DNA from: Ruegeria sp. ANG-R
Lineage (GTDB): Bacteria > Pseudomonadota > Alphaproteobacteria > Rhodobacterales > Rhodobacteraceae
Assembly (NCBI RefSeq): GCF_000813985.1
Contig: NZ_JWLJ01000012.1
Coordinates: 1 to 64,000, forward strand
Direction of reading: 5' to 3'
DNA length: 64,000 nucleotides
This document shows positions 27,182 to 33,214 of this stretch, piece after piece. Numbering within the stretch: the stretch's first letter is position 1; the number at the start of each line of letters is the position of its first letter. A model generated the notes under the pieces. The model saw only the letters and a program-made list of their open reading frames with translations, was not told where the DNA came from and did no database searches. A program made the translations under genes and the position numbers.

Positions 27182-27242
27182 ATGCGAAACCGTCCCGGTG
27201 TTCACGCCGGGATGGTCATCGGGGCGTGGTGACCCCGGTCTG

Positions 27243-27926
27243 ATGAGCAGCCAGAATGAGGCAGAAATGGAATACAAACTAAACGAAATCCAGCCGGGTA
27301 AGTTTGAAGTCGTAAGCTCGATGCCTGTAGTCATGGGCACATTCACGGACCCTGATATCGCGCGAAAGTTCATGCTCTTCCTGAAGGAGGAGGAGATCGA
27401 CGCGCAGAGCGAGCTGGACTCGGCAGCGGCCAATGCAGATGTCGCGCCAGCCCGACCGCCGGAAACTACACCGCAGACCAGCGATGCGCCTACCGCCGCT
27501 TCCGGACCGGATGTAGAGCCGAAGGACCAACGCGCTCCCTACACACCGGTTACGAAACTCGGAGAAGAAGCGGGCACGGCCCCCGAGATCAGCGACGATC
27601 CCTGGACAGATGACGAACTCGGATCTGCGTTCAGGATGCTGTCAGCAGGCGACACCCTGAAAGTCGTGGCTGCAAGACACGGGAAGAGCTGGACCAAGCT
27701 GCGCTCAAGATGGGCCTTCCACAAGAAGAAGATGAGCAAGCAGGAAACTGCGCCGTCGGCCGGGGCTTTGGTATCGGTGGCTGAGCCAACCAAAACGCCG
27801 CTGGAAAAGGTCACCACAGCAGTCGCGGAGCTGGCAGAGCAGGACAAATGCCGGATCTGCGCGCGTCATTTCACGCCGACGCTGGAGAACCTGGACTTGT
27901 GCGCCCGGTGTAGCCATGGGGCGTGA
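27243..27926 (+). CDS. protein with HTH-like segment and C-terminal zinc ribbon
   Basis: About 227 aa from ATG 27243 (another ATG at 27267). It has a short beta-rich N-terminus, a long Pro/Ala/Thr/Asp linker, then WTDDELGSAFRMLSAGDTLK and VAARHGKSWTKLRSRW resembling a Myb/sigma-like helix-turn-helix. It ends with a CRICARHF...CARC zinc-ribbon pair. Probably a DNA-binding regulator. It overlaps GemA by 11 bp. Confidence 0.6.
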   Translation: MSSQNEAEMEYKLNEIQPGKFEVVSSMPVVMGTFTDPDIARKFMLFLKEEEIDAQSELDSAAANADVAPARPPETTPQTSDAPTAASGPDVEPKDQRAPYTPVTKLGEEAGTAPEISDDPWTDDELGSAFRMLSAGDTLKVVAARHGKSWTKLRSRWAFHKKKMSKQETAPSAGALVSVAEPTKTPLEKVTTAVAELAEQDKCRICARHFTPTLENLDLCARCSHGA

Positions 27927-28308
27927 TGCGCAACTTGCCCAGATCCACATTGCCAAAAAGCAACTGGGTCTGGACGAAGATACGTACCGGGACGTGTTGG
28001 AGCGCGTCACCGGCACCCGCAGCGCGAAAGGTCTGACGGACAAATCCAAGCGTGCCCTGATCGGCGAGTTCAAGCGGATGGGCTGGTCTGGTGGATCCAA
28101 GCGCAAGAAATCGGACAAGGCTTACGTGCGGCTGATTTTCGCGCTGTGGGGCCAACTGAAGCGCGACGGTGTCTGGGAAAACTCGGACGTCGCCTCGCTA
28201 CGCGCATTCGTGAAGAAGATGACCGGCGTCGCAGATCCGGAATGGCTGAGTTTCAACCAGGCCACCGTGGTCATTGAGGCGCTAAAGAAAATGGGGGCGC
28301 GAGGGTGA
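27916..28308 (+). CDS. GemA-like regulatory protein (Mu gp16 family)
   Basis: A 130-aa protein of the GemA family: IHIAKKQLGLDEDTYRDVLE, RVTGTRSAKGLTDKSKRALI, then AYVRLIFALWGQLKRDGVW and LSFNQATVVIEALKKMG. In Mu, GemA modulates host gene expression and DNA topology, and it usually lies upstream of mor, as here. The start overlaps the previous gene. Confidence 0.9.
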   Translation: MGRDAQLAQIHIAKKQLGLDEDTYRDVLERVTGTRSAKGLTDKSKRALIGEFKRMGWSGGSKRKKSDKAYVRLIFALWGQLKRDGVWENSDVASLRAFVKKMTGVADPEWLSFNQATVVIEALKKMGARG

Positions 28309-28310
28309 TC

Positions 28311-28646
28311 TTAGATACACAAAGCGGTTGCGACATAGACGAGTTGGCGTTGGTCAAGGGCTTGCGCGGAATACCAGCTGACCAAAACTCCCACGCCATC
28401 AGGCTTACCCGCGAGAACCAATTCGGTGCACACCACGTCTTGCGTATAGGTTGCAAGGCGACCATCAGACTGCAGCGTAGACAACCAAAGCGACCCCCTC
28501 TCGCTCCATCGGGCTTCGACGACATTTTGAAGCGTTGCAATTTCTTGTATCGCGTCTTCTTTCCAGTTTTTGGTGACAGCAGGAGCCGAGGTCGAGCCCT
28601 GAGCCGAGAGGGTCAAAAGCGCTATGGTCGTAAAAATTGTCTTCAT
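28311..28646 (-). CDS. minus-strand secreted moron protein
   Basis: A 111-aa protein read against the early operon. The ATG at 28646 follows GGAAGAA and opens a clear signal peptide (MKTIFTTIALLTLSAQG, cut near TSA). The mature part is about 90 aa with conserved-looking Trp and two Cys (KNWKEDAIQEIATLQN, VVCTELVLAGKP). I recognise no family. A secreted product expressed opposite to the lytic operon fits a lysogenic-conversion gene. Confidence 0.6.
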   Translation of the reverse strand: MKTIFTTIALLTLSAQGSTSAPAVTKNWKEDAIQEIATLQNVVEARWSERGSLWLSTLQSDGRLATYTQDVVCTELVLAGKPDGVGVLVSWYSAQALDQRQLVYVATALCI

Positions 28647-28755
28647 TGTCATTCTTCCAAGTTCAGATTTTGCGCGGAGGTAGTCTTGAAGCCAGGAAGG
28701 TTCAACATCGGGTCCGTAGGAAAAATCGGCAGGCCCGAGCACAATCAGGTGAGCA

Positions 28756-28998
28756 ATGGGTAAGAAGAACCTCCCAGTCACCGACCATGCCGTCCTGAGC
28801 TGGCTTGAGAGGGTTGCCATGGTCGACATCGAGGCGGTGCGCCGTCAGATCCACAGCGAAACCTGGGAAGCGTTAAACAGTGGTGCGAAACGCGCCGTGG
28901 TTAACGGTACGGACTACCGAATGAATGGCGGCGTCGTCACTACGGTCATCTTCGGGCGGCGAAACATGCGGCCGCTCAACTGGACGGAGGGTAATTGA
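28756..28998 (+). CDS. small protein preceding the Mor-like activator
   Basis: An 80-aa protein (DHAVLSWLERVAMVDIEAVR, then VVTTVIFGRRNMRPLNW). It overlaps the next gene by one base. I recall similar short proteins with an AVLRYLERV-type start in phage genomes but cannot assign a function. Confidence 0.55.
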   Translation: MGKKNLPVTDHAVLSWLERVAMVDIEAVRRQIHSETWEALNSGAKRAVVNGTDYRMNGGVVTTVIFGRRNMRPLNWTEGN

Positions 28999-29381
28999 TG
29001 GTGTGGAAAGGGGATATGGCGGATGTGGCCGACATCTGCGGTGAAGACGTAGCGCTCCAACTTTGTGAACGTTTGCCTGGAATAGTGGTCAATGTTCCAA
29101 AAGTTGTCATCGAGACTGGTTACATCACCAAGCTGGATGTCGATATCGCAGAGCGTCTGGTAGCCGGGTTCGGCGGAGATCGAGTTTATGTACCATCGCA
29201 ACGTCCCACATTTCGGGAGACATTTGCTGCGATTGAGTGTCTGGTGGATAAAGGCTTGACCGTTCCTCAAATTGCGTTGAGGTTGGGCTACACTGAATCT
29301 TGGGTACGCCGGTGCCGAAAAAAAGCCGGTGCACCTCAAATCCCAAACAAGCCAGACCCTCGTCAATTACCGTTATTCTGA
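28998..29381 (+). CDS. Mor/C-family transcription activator
   Basis: About 127 aa from the ATG at 28998, with GGAGG 8 nt upstream. It has a dimerisation half (MADVADICGEDVALQLCERL, then GYITKLDVDIAERLVAGFGG, RVYVPS) and a C-terminal helix-turn-helix (LVDKGLTVPQIALRLGYTES, then WVRRCRKKAG). This is the architecture of Mu Mor and C, which switch on middle and late genes by binding imperfect dyads near -35. It is the last gene before the late lysis/head operon. The three CCTGAACTnAGTTCAGG palindromes are its most likely targets (inference). Confidence 0.82.
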   Translation: MVWKGDMADVADICGEDVALQLCERLPGIVVNVPKVVIETGYITKLDVDIAERLVAGFGGDRVYVPSQRPTFRETFAAIECLVDKGLTVPQIALRLGYTESWVRRCRKKAGAPQIPNKPDPRQLPLF

Positions 29382-29434
29382 TCCGGCCCTAAACTCGATT
29401 GCGGGCCACGTTATCCCTATAGACAGTTTAGTTT

Positions 29435-29461
29435 GCTCCTGCACATTGCAGGAGCATTTTT
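29435..29461 (+). terminator. hairpin with T-run overlapping the endolysin ribosome binding site
   Basis: The 9-bp stem GCTCCTGCA/TGCAGGAGC with a 3-nt loop is followed by ATTTTTC, a standard intrinsic terminator for the early operon. The 3' arm contains AGGAG (29450-29454), which is also the only Shine-Dalgarno sequence for the TTG start at 29465. Half-sites CCTAAACT (29388) and AGTTTAG (29425) lie just upstream and resemble halves of the phage palindrome. Confidence 0.8.
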
Positions 29462-29464
29462 CTT

Positions 29465-30076
29465 TTGAAATCCGTCGAACAAATTGCCCAGGAGATCGTT
29501 GGCCGCGAAGGCGGCTTTGTGAACGATCCCGACGATCCGGGTGGGGCCACCAAATACGGCGTCACCATTCACACCATGCGCCGTCTTGGTCTCGATCTGG
29601 ATCGAGATGGCGACATCGATGTCGCGGATGTCCGCCGTCTGAGCCGTGACCAGGCGGAAGAAATCTTCCTTCAGCATTACTACGGCCGCCCACGCATCCA
29701 CCTGTTGCCGGTGCAGCTTCAGCCGAGCGTTTTTGACATGCAGGTAAATGCCGGTGCGAACGCCGTGCGAATCCTGCAACGGCTGCTGGCCGAGTTTCAA
29801 GAGCCGGTGACGGTTGATGGCGTGCTGGGTCCGAAGACAGCTGCTGCCACGGCCCGTGTATTTGCTCGGGCGGGCGAGTATCTGGTCGATGCCTACGGGA
29901 TCGCGAGGCGGGATTATTATCTCCGCCTCGCTGATCGTCGCCCGGCTTCCCGCAAATATGCGCGAACCCGTCGCGGCGGCAAAGGTGGCTGGGTCAAGCG
30001 GGCTGAAGAGTTCATCTCGCCGCGCTTTCACCTGACCAATGATCAGTTTCAACGGAGGGTCAGCCAATGGGCATGA
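29465..30076 (+). CDS. endolysin, glycosyl hydrolase family 108
   Basis: A 203-aa N-acetylmuramidase-type lysin started at TTG. The GH108 signature is clear: the catalytic Glu in VGREGGFVNDPDDPGGATKY followed by GVTIHTM. The C-terminal half carries a peptidoglycan-binding-type module (VNAGANAVRILQRLL, VDGVLGPKTAAATARVF). No signal peptide is evident, so release depends on the holin whose start overlaps this gene by 10 bp. The weak start codon and the hairpin over the ribosome binding site would keep expression low. Confidence 0.92.
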   Translation: MKSVEQIAQEIVGREGGFVNDPDDPGGATKYGVTIHTMRRLGLDLDRDGDIDVADVRRLSRDQAEEIFLQHYYGRPRIHLLPVQLQPSVFDMQVNAGANAVRILQRLLAEFQEPVTVDGVLGPKTAAATARVFARAGEYLVDAYGIARRDYYLRLADRRPASRKYARTRRGGKGGWVKRAEEFISPRFHLTNDQFQRRVSQWA

Positions 30077-30666
30077 TCAGCAATCTTCTGGGCCTGCTGT
30101 TTGGCGGCGGCCGCAATGTGGTGCGCGATACCGCCGAAGTGTTCCGAGAGAACGCCGAAGCTGCCGGGCAGCGGTCGTTCGAGTACGACAAGGAAGCTCT
30201 GGCTCAGTTCGCAGCGGAATTCGCTTCGGTCAAAACCTCCCGCTTTGATAGTTTCATTGATGCCATCAATCGCATTCCACGCCCCCTGATGGCTTTATCG
30301 GTGGTGTTTCTGTTCGCGGCGGCCATGATCGACCCGGTCTGGTTTGCAGCCCGTATGCAGGGGCTGGCGCTCGTGCCAGAGCCTTTGTGGTGGTTGATGG
30401 GTGTTGTGGTCTCTTTCTATTTTGGTGCGCGGCATCAGCTGAAGACCCAGCAGTTTCAGAAATCCATTGCTGAGACACTCTCCCGCGCGCCGGTGGTGGT
30501 CGAGAATATCGCCGCCTTACGGGGCCTAAATTACGACAGTCCCGGTGTCGCCAGCACCGGCGCGGATAGTGATCTGACCCTTCAAGCAACCCGTGCTGAA
30601 CCAGGGAACGCGGCAATTTCAGCGTGGCGATCTGGCGAAACCTCTCAGAGTAAAGGCACCGATTAG
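30067..30666 (+). CDS. holin, three-transmembrane family
   Basis: A 199-aa protein of the HOL_3TMs type. It begins GMISNLLGLLFGGGRNVVRD, with an amphipathic first segment. Two strong membrane helices follow in the middle (ALSVVFLFAAAMIDPVWFAA and LWWLMGVVVSFYFGARHQ). The C-terminus is longer than typical and polar. It permeabilises the inner membrane for the endolysin. Confidence 0.85.
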   Translation: MGMISNLLGLLFGGGRNVVRDTAEVFRENAEAAGQRSFEYDKEALAQFAAEFASVKTSRFDSFIDAINRIPRPLMALSVVFLFAAAMIDPVWFAARMQGLALVPEPLWWLMGVVVSFYFGARHQLKTQQFQKSIAETLSRAPVVVENIAALRGLNYDSPGVASTGADSDLTLQATRAEPGNAAISAWRSGETSQSKGTD

Positions 30667-30870
30667 CGATACGGGGAAGGGAGTGCGGCACCCGGCGGTG
30701 CGACCCTACAAACGGATAACGGCCGGGGCGCTTATGATCGAGTTTGGGCGCGACGTGCGGGGGTGGTTCCCGCGCCAAACCAAAAGGGGGTCAGGACGTG
30801 GGGGCTACCTTGAAGCACGTGACAGTCGGGAGAGACCGGCAACCACTCGCAAAACACAAGAGCAGACAAC

Positions 30871-31098
30871 ATGAGCGATACAGGACTTCCCACCGCACTG
30901 GCCCGTGAGCTGGGTTCGATCAGCGCCAAACTGGACAATTTGCATGCAGGCCAGCAGGCCCATTCAGCGAAACTCGATTCAATGGATGACCGACTGCGGG
31001 CCGTCGAACGCAAGAGCGCATTGAACGGCGGCGTGGCTGGTGGCGTTGTCGCTGTCACCATTGGTTTGATCAAGAGTCAATTCTCCGGCGGATCCTGA
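30871..31098 (+). CDS. small coiled-coil membrane protein of the lysis region
   Basis: A 75-aa protein with a short coiled coil (LGSISAKLDNLHAGQQAHSA, then KLDSMDDRLRAVERK) and one C-terminal membrane segment (GGVAGGVVAVTIGLI). The position after holin and the topology suggest an accessory lysis protein, such as an antiholin or spanin-like factor. It has no lipobox, so a classical two-component spanin is not supported. Confidence 0.65.
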   Translation: MSDTGLPTALARELGSISAKLDNLHAGQQAHSAKLDSMDDRLRAVERKSALNGGVAGGVVAVTIGLIKSQFSGGS

Positions 31099-31104
31099 TC
31101 CAGA

Positions 31105-31608
31105 ATGGCGCACGCAAAAGATACGCGCACCAAAGCGCGCACTATGTATGTCCAGACCCGCTGCGCGATCCCCACGATCAGCGCATCGCTTGACGTATCA
31201 GAGGGCACCCTGCGCCGCTGGAAGGGCGAGGCCAAGCAGTCCGGGGATGACTGGGACATTGCCCGCGCCGCCGCCACGATGAAGGGCGAAGGTCTCGAAT
31301 CCATGGTGGCCGCTGTGATTGAAGATTTCACGGTGATGTTCCAGGTCACAATGGAGCAGGTCAAGGAAGACAGCCAGATCGATCCCGGTGCCAAGGTCAA
31401 GCTGATGGCCTCGCTGTCGGACAGTTTCAACAAGATGGTTCTGGCCGCTGGCCGCACCGCCCCAAAGCTGAATGAAATGGCGATTGCCATGGATGTGGTC
31501 AAGCGATTGGCCGAGTTCATTGCGGGCGAATTCTCGCAGCACGGCACGGCGTTTCAGGAGGTTCTGGAGCCGTTTGGCGCTGAGCTGGTGAAGGTCTATC
31601 AGTCATGA
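31105..31608 (+). CDS. DUF1804-type protein, probable terminase small subunit
   Basis: A 167-aa protein: an N-terminal helix-turn-helix (ARTMYVQTRCAIPTISASLD, then VSEGTLRRWKGEAKQ) followed by long helices. This is the DUF1804 family found immediately before the large terminase in Mu-like phages. It probably recognises the packaging site at the phage left end. It overlaps terminase by 4 bp. Confidence 0.82.
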   Translation: MAHAKDTRTKARTMYVQTRCAIPTISASLDVSEGTLRRWKGEAKQSGDDWDIARAAATMKGEGLESMVAAVIEDFTVMFQVTMEQVKEDSQIDPGAKVKLMASLSDSFNKMVLAAGRTAPKLNEMAIAMDVVKRLAEFIAGEFSQHGTAFQEVLEPFGAELVKVYQS

Positions 31609-33212
31609 AGGCAAACGAGTTCCTGGATGGCATCGCCGATCTGGCCCAGAGCTTCAGGGCCAAGATCGAGTTGGAGGTTGAGGCCTTTGTGGTCGATGAG
31701 GCCGCAAAAACCGACCGGCTGGAGCGCGTGCGCGATCCCGAGACCGGCTATCGGTTCTTCATGGAAACCTACATGGTGCACTATCTGGGCAAGCCCCCGT
31801 CGCTGCTGCACCAGGAACTCTATCGCGATCTGCCCGCCATGGTTCAAACCACGGAGGGTGAGCGGCGTCTTGTCATCGCCCCGCGAGGCTCGGCAAAATC
31901 CACCCACATTTCCCAGGGCTTTCCCCTGTGGTGCATCCTGACCGGGCAGAAGCATTACATCTGTCTGATCATGGACGCTTTTGAACAAGCGGCCGTGATG
32001 ATCGAGGCAATCAAGGCAGAGCTGGAGATCAACCCGCGCATAGCCTACGATTTTCCCGAAGTCACCGGTGCAGGCCGGACGTGGCGCGAGGGCGTCATTG
32101 TCACCCGCAACAACATCAAAGTCGAAGGCTTCGGTACCGGCAAGAAGATCCGGGGCCGCCGCCATGGCCCCTACCGCCCAGATCTAGTTGTTCTGGACGA
32201 TATCGAGAACGACGAGAACGTCGAAAGCCCAAAACAGCGGGACAAGCTGGAGAAATGGGTCTCAAAAGCCGTCCTGAAGCTCGGGCCCACAGACGGCTCC
32301 ATGGATGTGCTCTACGCGGGCACCGTGCTGTTGTTCGATGCCGTCATTGTCCGGTTCTCGAAAAAGCCAGGCTGGAAGGTATCGCGGTACCAAGCGCTTC
32401 TGAAATGGCCCGACCGCATGGACCTGTGGGACGTATGGGAAGAGCTGTATCTCAACGACGAGCCCGCCTCTGACGCCTTCTTCCTGAAGCACAAGGCCGA
32501 GATGGTGAAAGGGGCCATTGTGAACTGGCCCGAGATGCACAGCCTGTTGTTCCTGATGACGGAGCGCGCGGGCGACCACGACAGCTTTGAATCGGAATAC
32601 CAGAACAATCCGATCAACGGTGACAACGCATTCCGGGATCTGACCTATTGGGTCATGACGCGGTATGACTGGCTGTATTTCGGGGCCATCGACCCGTCAC
32701 TTGGCAAAAAGAAGAAAGGCCGCGACCCGAGCGCCATTCTGGTCGGGGGTTATTCACCCGAGACCGGCGTCCTTGACGTCATCGAGGCGTCGATCCGCAA
32801 GCGTCTGCCGGATGTGATCATCGAAGACGCGCTTGCCATGCAGCGCGAATATGAATGTACGCTGTGGTTCGTGGAAAGCATCCAGTTTCAGGAGTTCTTC
32901 AGGACCGAGGCCATGAAGCGCGCAGCCAAGGCCGGGCTGGCGATGCCGTGTTATCCGATCCAGCCCTTCGCCGATAAGGAGTTGCGGATCGAGCGCCTGC
33001 AGCCCCCCATCGCGGCCGGGCTGATCCGCCTGCACAAAGACCAGCGCACCCTGATCGACCAACTGCAGCAATGGCCGACAGCACCCCATGATGACGGGCC
33101 GGACTGTCTGGAAATGCTCTATTCCAACGCGCTCAAATTCGGTGGTGCTGCATCCGGCAGCACCCAGATCGCGGTTGCGGCCGCAAGCAATGATCCAACG
33201 GCGGGATACTGA
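31605..33212 (+). CDS. terminase large subunit (Mu gp28 family)
   Basis: A 535-aa packaging motor. The ATPase half has RLVIAPRGSAKSTHISQGFP (Walker A) and LVVLDDIENDENVESPKQR (Walker B with catalytic acid). The nuclease half has Asp residues in YFGAIDPSLGKKKKGRDPSA and later GPDCLEMLYSNAL. Packaging in Mu-like phages is headful from integrated copies, so flanking host DNA may be packaged too. Confidence 0.95.
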   Translation: MKANEFLDGIADLAQSFRAKIELEVEAFVVDEAAKTDRLERVRDPETGYRFFMETYMVHYLGKPPSLLHQELYRDLPAMVQTTEGERRLVIAPRGSAKSTHISQGFPLWCILTGQKHYICLIMDAFEQAAVMIEAIKAELEINPRIAYDFPEVTGAGRTWREGVIVTRNNIKVEGFGTGKKIRGRRHGPYRPDLVVLDDIENDENVESPKQRDKLEKWVSKAVLKLGPTDGSMDVLYAGTVLLFDAVIVRFSKKPGWKVSRYQALLKWPDRMDLWDVWEELYLNDEPASDAFFLKHKAEMVKGAIVNWPEMHSLLFLMTERAGDHDSFESEYQNNPINGDNAFRDLTYWVMTRYDWLYFGAIDPSLGKKKKGRDPSAILVGGYSPETGVLDVIEASIRKRLPDVIIEDALAMQREYECTLWFVESIQFQEFFRTEAMKRAAKAGLAMPCYPIQPFADKELRIERLQPPIAAGLIRLHKDQRTLIDQLQQWPTAPHDDGPDCLEMLYSNALKFGGAASGSTQIAVAAASNDPTAGY

Positions 33213-33214
33213 CC

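Noticed and set aside
30734..30874. Possible small gene between holin and coiled-coil protein
   Set aside because: Composition is Arg/Gly-rich and low in hydrophobics, no clear ribosome binding site, and no family. It is likely noncoding.
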